DNA of 64,000 nucleotides from Micromonospora chersina (GCF_900091475.1 NZ_FMIB01000002.1:6262001-6326000), one strand, 5' to 3'; shown: positions 26,413 through 35,244, counted from the first letter of the stretch. Program-made: numbers and translations. Notes: generated by a model not told the origin, from the sequence alone.

Positions 26413-28548
26413 TCAGTCCCGGGCGCCGGCCGGCGCGACCGGCGCCGGCGACGGCTCCGCCGGGGCGTCGGGTTCGCGGGCGATCCGCCCCGGCCACCAG
26501 AACCGGTCACCCAGCAGGAACGCCAGCGCCGGCACCAGCACCGTGCGGACCAGCAGCGTGTCCAGCAGGACGCCGACGCAGACGATGATCCCGATCTGGG
26601 TGAGGGTGATCAGCGGCAGCACGCCCAGCACGGCGAAGACGGCCGCGAGGAGCACGCCCGCGCTGGTGATGACCCCGCCGGTCACCCGCAGCGCGGACAG
26701 CATCCCGTCCCGGGTGCCGAGCCGGCGGGCGTCCTCCCGGGCCCGGGTGACCAGGAAGATGTTGTAGTCCACGCCGAGCGCCACCAGGAACACGAAGGCG
26801 AGCAGCAGCACCCCGCTGTCCAGCGCCGGGAAGTCCAGCACCCGGTCGAAGAGCAGCCAGGCCGCGCCGAGGCTGGCGAAGAACGAGGCGATGACCGTCA
26901 GCACCAGCAGCACCGGGGCCAGCAGGCCGCGCAGCAGCAGCACCAGCACCGCCCCGACCAGCAGCAGGATGATCGGCAGGATCAGCCGGAGGTCCTTCGT
27001 GTTCGCCCGGTCCGAGTCGTAGGTGGCGGCCACCGTGCCGCCCACCAGCGCGCCCTCCGGGGCGTCGGCGCCGGCGACCGCGGGCGGCGCGGAGTCCGGC
27101 ACGGCGGCGACGGCGTCGCGCAGCGCCTCGACGGCGCGGTCGGACGCGGCGGTGCCCGGCTCGGCCGCCAGCACCACGTCGACCTGGGCGACCGGGTCGC
27201 CGGCGGCGCCGGGGCGGGCCGAGGCGACCCCGTCGACCGCGCCGGCGGCGGCCAGCACGGCCGGGGCGGCGCCCGGGTTCGTGAGCACGGCGACCGGTTG
27301 GGTGGTGCCGGCCGGGAAGGCCCGCGCGAGGGTCTCCGCGCCCGCCACCGCCTCCGGCTTCGCCCGGAACTGCTCGGTCTCCGACAGGCCGGTGCGGATG
27401 CCCAGGCCACCCAGGGCGAGCGCGGCGAGGAGCAGGGTGGCCAGGACGGCGACCGGCAGCGGCCGGCGTTCGACGGCGGCGCCGAGCCGGCCCCAGAGGC
27501 GACCCTCCCGTGCCGCGGCGCCGACCCGCGGCACGAACGGCCAGAACAGCCCCCGACCGAAGAGCACCAGGACGGCGGGGAGCACGAAGAGCGCGGACGC
27601 CATGGCGAGGACGACGCCGGTGGCGCAGGCCACCGCGAGCGCCCGGTTGGTCTCCTGCTCGGACAGCAGCAGGGTGAGCACGCCGAGCACCACGGTGCCG
27701 CCGCTGGCCAGGATGGGCTCGGCGGTCCGGCGCAGCGCGGCCCGCATGGCGGTGAACCGGTTCTCCTCGCGGCGCAGTTCCTCCCGGTAGCGGGCGATCA
27801 GCAGCAGCGCGTAGTCGGTCGCGGCGCCGAAGACCAGCACGCTGGCGATGCCGGTGACCTGGCCCTCCTGGAGGTGGATGCCGAGCGCGGGCACGATCGT
27901 GTCGACGGCGCGCAGGGTGAGCTGCTCGGTCGCGGCGACGACAAGGAGCGGCACGATCCACAGGAACGGGCTGCGGTAGGTGATGAGCAGCAGCAGCGCC
28001 ACGACGCCCGCGGTGACCGCGAGCAGGGTGATGTCGGCGCCGTCGAAGACCTTGGTGAGGTCCGCGGTGAAGGCGGGCGCGCCGGTCACCTCGACGGTCA
28101 GCGCGTCGGGCAGGTCGGCCAGCGCCGCGCGGAGGCCGGCCACCTCGTCCACGACGGCCTCCTGGCCGCCGGCGGTGGACAGCGGCACGGCGACCAGCGC
28201 CACCGTGCCGTCGGGGGAGAACTGGGCCGGCGAGACCCGGCCGCCGGCGGCGAGCCGGCCCAGCGTGGCGGACACGCCGTCGAGGGCGGCCCGGTCGGGT
28301 TCGGCCAGCGGGGCCCGGTCGGCGCGGCTGACCACCACGACGGCCGGCTGCACATCGCTGCTGGGGAGCTGGTCCTGGAGGCGTTCGACCTGCGTCGACT
28401 GCCACTCGACGGACAGGCCGGTGGCGGAGACGGGAGCGGGATTGTCCGGGCGGGGTAGGCCGAAGACGACCGCGCCGACGACGAGTGCGGCGACCACGGT
28501 GAGCCAGGCGGCCAGCCGGCCCCGGGCGACGCGGGTGAACAGTGACAT
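26413..28548 (-). CDS. MMPL/RND-family membrane transporter
   Basis: A 711-residue protein with two MMPL repeats, each a periplasmic-type loop followed by five or six helices. Typical features include one N-terminal TM, FGAATDYALLLIARYREELR in the first half and FLVALGVDYNIFLVTRARED in the second (proton-relay Asp-Tyr pairs), and a short Pro/Ala tail. MMPL proteins export lipids, siderophores or drugs across the cytoplasmic membrane. The substrate is unknown. GAGG lies about 7 nt before the ATG. It is divergent from a MarR regulator with shared operator-like palindromes, so it is probably repressed by that regulator and induced by its ligand. Confidence 0.93.
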   Translation of the reverse strand: MSLFTRVARGRLAAWLTVVAALVVGAVVFGLPRPDNPAPVSATGLSVEWQSTQVERLQDQLPSSDVQPAVVVVSRADRAPLAEPDRAALDGVSATLGRLAAGGRVSPAQFSPDGTVALVAVPLSTAGGQEAVVDEVAGLRAALADLPDALTVEVTGAPAFTADLTKVFDGADITLLAVTAGVVALLLLITYRSPFLWIVPLLVVAATEQLTLRAVDTIVPALGIHLQEGQVTGIASVLVFGAATDYALLLIARYREELRREENRFTAMRAALRRTAEPILASGGTVVLGVLTLLLSEQETNRALAVACATGVVLAMASALFVLPAVLVLFGRGLFWPFVPRVGAAAREGRLWGRLGAAVERRPLPVAVLATLLLAALALGGLGIRTGLSETEQFRAKPEAVAGAETLARAFPAGTTQPVAVLTNPGAAPAVLAAAGAVDGVASARPGAAGDPVAQVDVVLAAEPGTAASDRAVEALRDAVAAVPDSAPPAVAGADAPEGALVGGTVAATYDSDRANTKDLRLILPIILLLVGAVLVLLLRGLLAPVLLVLTVIASFFASLGAAWLLFDRVLDFPALDSGVLLLAFVFLVALGVDYNIFLVTRAREDARRLGTRDGMLSALRVTGGVITSAGVLLAAVFAVLGVLPLITLTQIGIIVCVGVLLDTLLVRTVLVPALAFLLGDRFWWPGRIAREPDAPAEPSPAPVAPAGARD

Positions 28549-28596
28549 CGGGAAGCCTCGCGAAATCTGGTCGATGATGAGTCTCGCTGACCGAGT

Positions 28597-28617
28597 ATCT
28601 TGATAAGCGAGATTATC
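28597..28617. promoter_or_regulatory. MarR-type operator between MMPL and marR genes
   Basis: ATCTTG (28597-28602) and CGAGAT (28608-28613) form an inverted repeat with a 5-nt spacer and one mismatch. An overlapping palindrome GATAA-GCGAGA-TTATC covers 28602-28617. The size and ATCTTG/CAAGAT arms are like known MarR sites. It lies in the only control region shared by the divergent transporter and regulator genes. Confidence 0.6.
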
Positions 28618-28686
28618 GGCAGAGGCTCTATGCTGCAACCGGACGGTTCGGACAGGGGGTGGCGGCGAGACGTGGGAGCGCAGAGC

Positions 28687-29214
28687 ATGTACCGGCGGCG
28701 GGACGACCGGCGTGGGCAGATGATCGCGGACATCACCAACGACCTGCGCCGCTACTCGACCGAGGCGCAGCACGTGGGGCACGCGTTCGCCGGCCTGCAC
28801 GGGCTCAACGCCACCGACCTGCACGCGCTCATCGCCGTGATGGACGCCGAACTGGTCGGTGACCCGATCACCCCCGGGCGGCTGGGGGAGGTGCTCAACC
28901 TCTCCTCCGGCTCGGTGACCGCGCTCGTCGACCGCCTCGAACGGGGCGGGCACATCCGGCGCGACCGGGACACCGCCGACCGGCGCAAGGTGTTCCTGCA
29001 CTACGCCGACCGGGGCGCCACCCTGGCCCGCGACTTCTTCGGCCCGCTGGGCCGGCGTACCGACGACGTGATGGGCCGGTTCAGCGACGACGAGCTGGCC
29101 GTCGTACACCGGTTCATGGCCGAGATGGTGGTGTCGATGCGCGAGCACCGCGACGCCGTGCGCGCGGCCCGGGGCGAGCCGCGGCGCGGCGCGGCGGAAC
29201 GCGCCGCGGACTGA
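28687..29214 (+). CDS. MarR-family transcriptional regulator
   Basis: About 175 residues with a winged HTH: DLHALIAVMDAELVG leads into PITPGRLGEVLNLSSGSVTALVDRLERGGHIRRDRDTADRRKVF, the MarR recognition helix and wing, in outline. The dimerisation helices at both ends are present. Three in-frame starts are possible (TTG 28600, ATG 28630, ATG 28687). 28687 has GGGAG at 8 nt and leaves the operator outside the gene. It probably represses the divergent MMPL exporter and itself. The next gene starts 2 nt after the stop, so the hydrolase is in the same unit. Confidence 0.9.
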   Translation: MYRRRDDRRGQMIADITNDLRRYSTEAQHVGHAFAGLHGLNATDLHALIAVMDAELVGDPITPGRLGEVLNLSSGSVTALVDRLERGGHIRRDRDTADRRKVFLHYADRGATLARDFFGPLGRRTDDVMGRFSDDELAVVHRFMAEMVVSMREHRDAVRAARGEPRRGAAERAAD

Positions 29215-29216
29215 GC

Positions 29217-30872
29217 GTGCAGCGGCTGGTCACCCGGCTCGCCGCGGCGGCGCTGCGGCTGCCCGCCGCCCGCACAAGGCGGATCACGGTCACCCGGGAC
29301 CTCCCGGTCCGGGTCCGCGACGGGGTGACCCTGCGCACCGACCACTACGCCCCGGACCTGCCCGGGGCGCCCTGCGTGCTGATCCGCACCCCGTACGGGC
29401 GGGGCGGTCCGGTCCGGCTGCTCGGCCGCCTCCTCGCCGAGCGCGGCTACCACGTCGTGATCCAGTCCTGCCGGGGCACGTACGGCTCCGGCGGCGCGTT
29501 CGCCCCGCTCGTGCACGAGCGCGACGACGGCCTGGACACCCTCGACTGGCTGCGCCGGCAGCCGTGGTGGACCGGCGCGTTCGGCATGTTCGGCGCCAGC
29601 TACCAGGGGTTCGTCCAGTGGGCGGTCGCCGCCGAGGCCGCCGACGAGCTACGGGCCATGGTCGCCGTGGTCACCGCCTCGGCCACCCGGGACTCGACGT
29701 ACGCGGGGGAGTCGTTCGCCCTGGACACCGTGCTCACCTGGGCGGAGCTGCTCCAGGCGCAGACCGTGCCCTGGCTGGCCCGGCAGTGGGAGCTCAAGCG
29801 CGGGCAGCCGCGGCTCACCCGGGCGCTGGCCCACCTGCCGCTGGTCGAGGCGGACCGGGTCGCCACCGGGGTGACCGTGCCGTTCTTCCAGGAGTGGCTG
29901 CGCCACCACACCCCGGACGCCGACTACTGGCGGACGCGGATCTTCGGCGACCGGATCGCCGAGGTCCGCGCGCCGGTGGCGATGGTCAGCGGCTGGCAGG
30001 ACATCTTCCTTCCCGCCCAGCTCGACGACTACGCCCGGCTCCGGGCGGCCGGCGCCCGACCCCGGCTGACCGTCGGTCCGTGGACCCACGGCAGCCCCGG
30101 GCTGCTCGTGGCGGCCCTGCGCGAGGGGCTCGACTGGCTCGACGCGCACCTGGCCGGGCCCCCGGGGCCGGGCCGCGCGCCGGTCCGGGTGCACGTCGGT
30201 GGCACCGGCGGCGGCTGGCGTGACCTGCCCGACTGGCCCCCGCCGGCCGAGCCGGTCCGCTGGCACCTGCACACCGGCCGGGCGCTCGCCCCCGCGCCGC
30301 CGGCCGACTCCGCGCCCGACCGTTTCCGCTACGACCCGGCCGACCCCACCCCGTCGCTAGGCGGCCCGCTGCTGGTCGCCCAGCGGGCCGGCGCCGTGGA
30401 CAACCGGCCGGTGGAGGCGCGGCCGGACGTGCTCACGTACACCAGCGCGCCGCTGGCCGGGGCGGTCGAGGTGGTCGGCCCGGTGCGCGCGGAGATCCAC
30501 GTCCGCAGCGAGCTGTCCTACCTGGACGTCTTCGTCCGGCTCTGCGACGTCGACAGGCGCGGGCGGTCCTGGAACGTCTGCGACGGCCTGGTGCGGGTCG
30601 CGCCCGGGCGCTTCCCGCGTGGTCCGTCCGGTGTGGTCCGGGTGCCGGTCACCCTCTGGCCGGCCGCGCACCGCTTCGCGCCCGGGCACCGGCTCCGCGT
30701 GCAGGTCTCCGGCGGCGCCCACCCCCGCTACGCCCGGAACCCGGGGACCGGGGAGCCGCTCGGCACCGCCGTCACTCTTCGTGCTGGATGGCGGGAGATC
30801 CTGCACGATCCCGAACATCCTTCGGCTCTGGTGCTCCCCGTCGTCCCGGTGCCGCCCACAGCCGCCCCATAG
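29217..30872 (+). CDS. CocE/NonD family alpha/beta hydrolase (X-Pro dipeptidyl-peptidase S15 type)
   Basis: A 551-residue serine hydrolase. The N-terminal alpha/beta fold contains VRVRDGVTLRTDHY, RTPYGRGGP and the nucleophile elbow GMFGASYQGF (Ser128). MVSGWQDIF near residue 260 likely carries the catalytic Asp, and GPWTHGS the His. A C-terminal jelly-roll domain (VGPVRAEIHVRSELSYLDVFVRL in part) matches the S15/CocE family. Members hydrolyse esters or amides; the substrate is unknown. GTG 29217 begins 2 nt after the MarR stop. Linkage to a MarR-MMPL pair suggests a role in handling a small toxic or secreted compound. Confidence 0.9.
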   Translation: MQRLVTRLAAAALRLPAARTRRITVTRDLPVRVRDGVTLRTDHYAPDLPGAPCVLIRTPYGRGGPVRLLGRLLAERGYHVVIQSCRGTYGSGGAFAPLVHERDDGLDTLDWLRRQPWWTGAFGMFGASYQGFVQWAVAAEAADELRAMVAVVTASATRDSTYAGESFALDTVLTWAELLQAQTVPWLARQWELKRGQPRLTRALAHLPLVEADRVATGVTVPFFQEWLRHHTPDADYWRTRIFGDRIAEVRAPVAMVSGWQDIFLPAQLDDYARLRAAGARPRLTVGPWTHGSPGLLVAALREGLDWLDAHLAGPPGPGRAPVRVHVGGTGGGWRDLPDWPPPAEPVRWHLHTGRALAPAPPADSAPDRFRYDPADPTPSLGGPLLVAQRAGAVDNRPVEARPDVLTYTSAPLAGAVEVVGPVRAEIHVRSELSYLDVFVRLCDVDRRGRSWNVCDGLVRVAPGRFPRGPSGVVRVPVTLWPAAHRFAPGHRLRVQVSGGAHPRYARNPGTGEPLGTAVTLRAGWREILHDPEHPSALVLPVVPVPPTAAP

Positions 30873-31038
30873 TTCCAGATAGTGCTCTGAGCTGGGCATT
30901 CACGTCACTGCGTGGATATCCTCGGGGCAAGTGCCCGGTGCCGTGCAGCTATCCGGCGGGGCGCGTCCCCGGATCAGGCGCCTTCACGCGTAGTGATTGT
31001 CGTGCCCCCGTCGGCCACCGATCGGGAGGGGAGATCCC

Positions 31039-31905
31039 ATGACATCGGCTCCGGCGAACCTGTTGGCCGTCCGCGACCTGTTGCTCACCTACCTCAACGT
31101 CGACAAGAACACCGTACGGAGTCAGGACCTGGAGCCGGCCGAGGTCGGCATCGTGGGCGACCCCAACCACAAGGGTGGGTACCACTGCGGATCCGACCGG
31201 GTGGTGCCCAACGACTACTCGGTGGTGGAGTCCACCCGGGACTCCTCCGGGCTGACCCTCGACGCGTCCGCCCTGGACGTCGGGTTGTTCACGGTCGCCT
31301 CCGGCGGCTCGACGCACAACCTGTTCAGCTTCTCCGTCTGGTGCGTGGCGCAGTGCGTGGCCGGCGCGGCGGACACCCGGGACATCCGGGAGATCATCTA
31401 CTCGCCGGACGGGAGCACCGTCCGCCGCTGGGACCGGCTGGGCAAGCGCACCACGGGCGACAGCAGTCACCTGTTCCACACCCACTTCAGCTTCTTCCGC
31501 GACTCGACCAAGGCGGGTCGGGACCAGACCCCGCTGTTCCGCCGCTACCTGATCGCCATCGGACTCCTGGAGGACGAGATGAGCACCGAAGCCGAGAACC
31601 AGATCGCCAACCTCTACTCCGGGTTCTTCTACGGAGGGTCGAGCATGGGCCGCACCGTCGACCCGGACGGCGCGGGTCCCCGGCCCGCCAGCAACAGCCT
31701 GGTAGCCAAGATCGACTACCTGATGCTGCGTATGGACGCGCTCGCCGCGCAGCTCACGGCCCTGTCGAACAAGGACTTCACGGACGAGCAGCAGATCGTC
31801 ACCGGGGTGCTCGCCGGGCTGCCGCCGGAGAAGATCGCCGAGGCGATCCCGCCGCAGATCGCCCGGGACGTGGCCGACGAACTGTCCCGGCGGCTGACCG
31901 CCTGA
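31039..31905 (+). CDS. Unknown protein with LAS-peptidase-like metal motif
   Basis: A 288-residue protein, no signal peptide. The N-terminal ~190 residues carry HKGGYHCGSD, DYSVVE, LDASALDVG and LFHTHFSFF. The order H-x3-D, then D, then H-x-H resembles zinc ligands of LAS/M15-type DD-peptidases. The remaining ~100 residues are helical and charged, ending PPEKIAEAIPPQIARDVADELSRRL, like a peptide-binding or multimerising tail of phage and actinomycete lysis-type proteins. I do not recognise a named family. ATG 31039 follows GGGAGGGGAG by about 6 nt. It stands alone, with no phage genes around, so a prophage origin is not supported here. Confidence 0.75.
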   Translation: MTSAPANLLAVRDLLLTYLNVDKNTVRSQDLEPAEVGIVGDPNHKGGYHCGSDRVVPNDYSVVESTRDSSGLTLDASALDVGLFTVASGGSTHNLFSFSVWCVAQCVAGAADTRDIREIIYSPDGSTVRRWDRLGKRTTGDSSHLFHTHFSFFRDSTKAGRDQTPLFRRYLIAIGLLEDEMSTEAENQIANLYSGFFYGGSSMGRTVDPDGAGPRPASNSLVAKIDYLMLRMDALAAQLTALSNKDFTDEQQIVTGVLAGLPPEKIAEAIPPQIARDVADELSRRLTA

Positions 31906-31976
31906 CCGGGCCCGGTCCCGCGGCGAGTGCCGCGCCGCGGCCCGGGCCCGAGACGGGGGAAAGTCAGCAACAGCTA

Positions 31977-31997
31977 TTGCGCAACACCTCTTGCGAA
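31977..31997. promoter_or_regulatory. Possible ArsR operator upstream of the arsR gene
   Basis: TTGCGCAA (31977-31984) is a perfect palindrome and TTGCGAA (31991-31997) repeats its left arm 14 nt on. Both lie just before the ArsR start at 32013, which has no Shine-Dalgarno, so they may overlap the promoter. Confidence 0.35.
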
Positions 31998-32012
31998 TGT
32001 CAGGCTCTCCCC

Positions 32013-32588
32013 ATGGAGATGCCCACCGTCCGGCACGTCACCGACTCCCGCGTCCTGGCCGCGCTCGCCCACCCGCTGCGCCGCCGCCTCATGGACGTCC
32101 TCAAGGTGTACGGGCCGTGCCCCGTCGGCCTGCTCGCCGAGCGCACCGGCCAGGCCCCGGCCAACGTCAGCCACCACCTCAAGGTGCTGGCCGCCGCCGA
32201 CCTCGTGCTAGAGGCGCCCGAACTGGCCCGGGACCGCCGCGAACGCTGGTGGCGACTGCGCGACCCGGCGGTGCGCTGGTCCCACACCGACTTCGACGCC
32301 GACCCCGCCGCCCGGGCGGTGGCCGACGCGGCCAGCTCGTTGAACCTGGACCGGCACGTCGCCCTGGTCCGCGCCTGGCACGCCGCGCCCGACGAGGACC
32401 ACGCCGCCTGGGGCGACGGCCCGTTCAGCACCGACAAGTGGCTGCACCTGACCCCGGACGAACTGGCCCAGCTCAGCCGCGAGGTCACCGACCTCTTCGC
32501 CCGCTGGGCCGACCGTCCCGCCCCCGACGACGGACAGCGGCGCGAGCCGGTCTTCCTGTTCGCGCACGGCGTTCCGGGCCAGCCGTGA
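32013..32588 (+). CDS. ArsR-family transcriptional regulator
   Basis: A 191-residue regulator with the winged HTH near the N-terminus: RVLAALAHPLRRRLMDVL, CPVGLLAERTGQAPANVSHHLKVLAAADLV. There is no Cys cluster for metal sensing, and the C-terminal ~100 residues form a ligand-type extension (helix-turn-helix_5/ArsR with FHLTPDEL-like end). It is followed by an MFS exporter, with the GTG of the junction element overlapping the stop (GTGA at 32585-32588). It probably represses the exporter and itself. ATG 32013 is the family start; ATG 32019 is an alternative. Confidence 0.9.
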   Translation: MEMPTVRHVTDSRVLAALAHPLRRRLMDVLKVYGPCPVGLLAERTGQAPANVSHHLKVLAAADLVLEAPELARDRRERWWRLRDPAVRWSHTDFDADPAARAVADAASSLNLDRHVALVRAWHAAPDEDHAAWGDGPFSTDKWLHLTPDELAQLSREVTDLFARWADRPAPDDGQRREPVFLFAHGVPGQP

Positions 32589-32752
32589 GCGCGAGGAGTG
32601 AGCCGGGTCTGCGAGCCCCGCAGTCGCGAACGGACGAAGGCGGAGTGAGCGCGAGGAGTGAGCCGGGTCTGCGAGCCCCGCAGTCGCGAACGGACGAGGG
32701 CGGAGTGAGCGCGAGGGGTGAGCCGGGTCTGCGAGCCCCGCAGTCGCGAACG
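32585..32752 (+). repeat. Three tandem copies of a 60-bp element at the arsR-MFS junction
   Basis: Copies start at 32585, 32645 and 32705, period exactly 60 nt. The first two differ at one base; the third has one change in its first half and diverges after about 48 nt. Each begins GTGAGCGCGAGG and has the frame VSARSEPGLRAPQSRTDEGG (20 codons), open toward the MFS gene. The first copy's GTG overlaps the arsR stop. The first 25 nt also match the pnuC/nadR junction at 14926 with two mismatches. Confidence 0.95.
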
Positions 32753-32764
32753 AACCGTGGCACG

Positions 32765-34045
32765 GTGACCGCCCCGGTCGGCACCGCCGACCCGGCCACC
32801 ACGTCCCGGCCAGCCGGCGGACTGCTCCGGCACCGCGACTTCCGGCTGCTCTGGGCCGGGCAGACGGTCAGCGCCGTCGGCAGCAACGTGACCGCCGTGG
32901 CGCTGCCGCTGGTCGCGGTGGCCGTGCTCGACGCGACCACGTTCCAGGTGGCGGTGCTCACCGCCGCGGCCTGGCTGCCCTGGCTGCTGGCCGGCCTGCC
33001 GGCCGGCGCCTGGGTCGACCGGGTCCGCCGTCGCCCCGTGATGATCGCCGCGGACCTGGTCTCGGCGGCGCTGTTCGCCACCGTCCCGGTGGCCGCCCTG
33101 CTCGACCTGCTCACGGTCGGTCAGCTCCTGGTCGTCGCCCTCGGCGCCGGCCTCGCCCGGGTGTTCTTCGAGACCGCCGACCAGGTCTACCTGCCCACCC
33201 TGCTGCGGCCCGAGCAGGTGCCGGAGGGCAACGCGAAGCTGCACGCCACGCAGACCGCCAGTTACCTCGTCGGGCCCGGCCTGGCCGGCCTGATCGCCCA
33301 GCTGGCCGGCGCGGTGACCGCGGTCCTGCTCGACGCGGTGAGCTTCCTGGTCTCCGCCGCGTGCCTGAGCCGCATCCGGGCCGTCGAGCCCCGGCCGGGC
33401 CGCCCCGCCGGGTCGCCCTCACTACGCCGGGAGGTCGCCGACGGGCTGCGCTTCGTGGTCCGGGACCCGTACCTGCGGGTGCTCACGGTCTTCGGCGCGG
33501 CCAGCAACATCGGGCTCACCGGCTACCAGGCGCTGCTGGTGGTCTTCCTCGTCCGCTCCGCCGGCCTGCCGGCCGGGCTGGTCGGGCTCCTCATCGGACT
33601 GGCCAGCGTGGGCGGGCTACTCGGCGCCGCCCTGGCCACCGGGCTCGCCCGTCGGCTCGGCACGGCCCGCGCCCTGCTCGTCGCGGGCGCGCTCGCCGGC
33701 CCGCCGGCGCTGCTCATCCCGCTTGCCGGCCCGGGTGGCCGGGTGGCCTGGCTCGTGCTCGGCGGCGCGCTGGTCAGCCTCGGCGTCGCGGTGGGCAACG
33801 TGGTGAAGGCCAGCTTCCGGCAGACGTACACGCCGCACCGGCTGCTCGGGCGGGTGACGGTGAGCATGCACCTGCTGAACTACGGCACCATCCCGCTCGC
33901 CGCCCTGCTGGCCGGGGCGCTGGGCGCCGCGTGGGGGCCGGCCGGGGCGATCCGGGCGATGACCGCCTGGCTCGCGCTGACCCCGCTCATCCTGCTGGCC
34001 GGGCCGCTGCGGCGGCGCCGGGACCTGCCGGCTGCCCCGGCGTGA
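32765..34045 (+). CDS. MFS transporter (EntS/MFS_3 type)
   Basis: About 426 residues with 12 hydrophobic helices. The core starts LLRHRDFRLLWAGQTVSAVG and has the loop motif AGAWVDRVRRRPVMI between TM2 and TM3 (motif A), and VSFLVSAACLSRIR after TM6. This MFS_3 family includes enterobactin exporters and macrolide efflux proteins. The substrate is unknown. The frame is open upstream through the three 60-bp repeats to GTG 32585, so the protein may carry up to 60 extra repeat-derived residues. The GTG at 32765 gives a normal N-terminus, but neither start has a good Shine-Dalgarno. Probably controlled by the ArsR protein encoded just upstream. Confidence 0.92.
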   Translation: MTAPVGTADPATTSRPAGGLLRHRDFRLLWAGQTVSAVGSNVTAVALPLVAVAVLDATTFQVAVLTAAAWLPWLLAGLPAGAWVDRVRRRPVMIAADLVSAALFATVPVAALLDLLTVGQLLVVALGAGLARVFFETADQVYLPTLLRPEQVPEGNAKLHATQTASYLVGPGLAGLIAQLAGAVTAVLLDAVSFLVSAACLSRIRAVEPRPGRPAGSPSLRREVADGLRFVVRDPYLRVLTVFGAASNIGLTGYQALLVVFLVRSAGLPAGLVGLLIGLASVGGLLGAALATGLARRLGTARALLVAGALAGPPALLIPLAGPGGRVAWLVLGGALVSLGVAVGNVVKASFRQTYTPHRLLGRVTVSMHLLNYGTIPLAALLAGALGAAWGPAGAIRAMTAWLALTPLILLAGPLRRRRDLPAAPA

Positions 34046-34056
34046 GAATGCGCTGC

Positions 34057-34084
34057 GGCGGCGGTCGGACCACCGACCGCCGCC
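34057..34084. terminator. Bidirectional terminator between MFS and cspA
   Basis: A perfect 12-bp stem, GGCGGCGGTCGG / CCGACCGCCGCC, with ACCA loop, lies 12 nt after the MFS stop and 12 nt before the convergent cspA stop. Confidence 0.9.
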
Positions 34085-34096
34085 ACCGGCACGAAG

Positions 34097-34300
34097 CTAC
34101 ATCGGACGGACGTTGTCCGCCTGCGGACCCTTCTGCCCCTGCGTCACCTCGAACTCGACCTTCTGGCCCTCGTTCAGCTCGCGGTAGCCGCTGGACTGGA
34201 TGGCCGAGTAGTGGACGAACACGTCCGGACCTCCGCCGTCCTGCTCGATGAAGCCGAAGCCCTTTTCCGAGTTGAACCACTTGACCGTGCCGGTTGCCAT
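34097..34300 (-). CDS. cspA: Cold shock protein (CspA family)
   Basis: A 67-residue OB-fold cold-shock domain. RNP1 is KGFGFIEQ and RNP2 is DVFVHYSAI, with the usual [14 protein letters not shown] start and [16 protein letters not shown] end. It binds single-stranded RNA/DNA and melts structure at low temperature or in fast growth. The ATG at 34300 has GGGAGAG 4-5 nt upstream. It is divergent from a methyltransferase gene across 166 nt, which should hold the long leader typical of csp genes. Confidence 0.97.
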   Translation of the reverse strand: MATGTVKWFNSEKGFGFIEQDGGGPDVFVHYSAIQSSGYRELNEGQKVEFEVTQGQKGPQADNVRPM

Positions 34301-34466
34301 GCGTCTCTCCCTGTTCAATGCGGGTGAGCACCGGTCGCGGCCGGTGATCGCCCATTACCTTCCCGACAGTAACCGCCCGAAGCGCGATCCGCTGGCGGAA
34401 GTGCCGGCGTGGCCCACGAATACGCCCTCAGCGCGAAAATCCCTCCGGCCCGGGGCGGCGGGGGGC

Positions 34467-35153
34467 ATGCTTGCCCCGGTGAGGACACAGACGCCGCTGG
34501 CCGACCTGGAACGGGAGATCACGGCGCCCGGCGACGGCCTGGACCGGCTCCGGCTGGTCGACGCGCCGTTCGTGCCGGAAGTGCGCCTGCACCTCGCCGA
34601 GGACGCCATCCTCTGGTGGGCCCGGATGGAGGCGGCGGCCGGCCGGTCGCTGCCGCCGCCGTACTGGGCCTCCGTCTGGGCCGGTGGGCAGGCCCTCGCC
34701 CGGCACCTGCTCGACCACCCCGAACTGGCCGCCGGGCGGCGGGTGCTCGACCTGGCCGCCGGATCCGGGCTGGTCGCCATCGCCGCCGCGCTGGCCGGCG
34801 CCGACCGTGTCGTCGCCAACGACGTCGACCCCTGGGCCGTCGCGGCCGTGACGGTCAACGCCCGGGCCAACCGGGTGACCGTCGCCGCCACCGGGGACGA
34901 CCTGCTGGACAGCACCGCCAGCGCCGATCTCGTGCTGGCCGGGGACGTCCTCTACGACGCCGGGCTGGCCGCGCGGGTGCTGCCCTACCTGCAACGGGCC
35001 GCCGACCGGGGCGCGCAGGTGCTGGTCGGCGACCCGGACCGGGGACACCTGCCGCCGGACCGGCTGGAGCTGGTGGCGGCGTACCCGGTCCCCGTCACGG
35101 AGCCCTCGGTCGACTCCCCGGTCCGCCGGGTCCAGGTCCTCCGCCCCCGCTGA
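34467..35153 (+). CDS. Class I SAM-dependent methyltransferase (METTL/PrmA-like lysine type)
   Basis: A 228-residue enzyme. PPYWASVWAGGQALARHLLDHPE precedes the SAM site RVLDLAAGSGLVAIAAALAG, then VVANDVDPWAVAAVTVNARAN and LVLAGDVLYDAGLA (each partly given). This order and the WxSxWAGGxALARxLL helix are typical of the ETFB-lysine/Nnt1-like (Methyltransf_16) group, which methylate protein lysines or amines. The substrate is not known here. ATG 34467 is preceded by a GGCGGGGGG stretch. Confidence 0.85.
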   Translation: MLAPVRTQTPLADLEREITAPGDGLDRLRLVDAPFVPEVRLHLAEDAILWWARMEAAAGRSLPPPYWASVWAGGQALARHLLDHPELAAGRRVLDLAAGSGLVAIAAALAGADRVVANDVDPWAVAAVTVNARANRVTVAATGDDLLDSTASADLVLAGDVLYDAGLAARVLPYLQRAADRGAQVLVGDPDRGHLPPDRLELVAAYPVPVTEPSVDSPVRRVQVLRPR

Positions 35154-35244
35154 CCCCTCAGGGATCATCCGGAGCCGCACTAGGGGACCGGTGGGGGATC
35201 ATGCCCGATGTGGTGGGTCGCCCCGGGGCCCTAGCGTACGGAGC

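Noticed and set aside
31039..31905. Prophage remnant
   Set aside because: Only one gene has any phage flavour; neighbours are ordinary chromosomal genes and no attachment site or integrase is seen.
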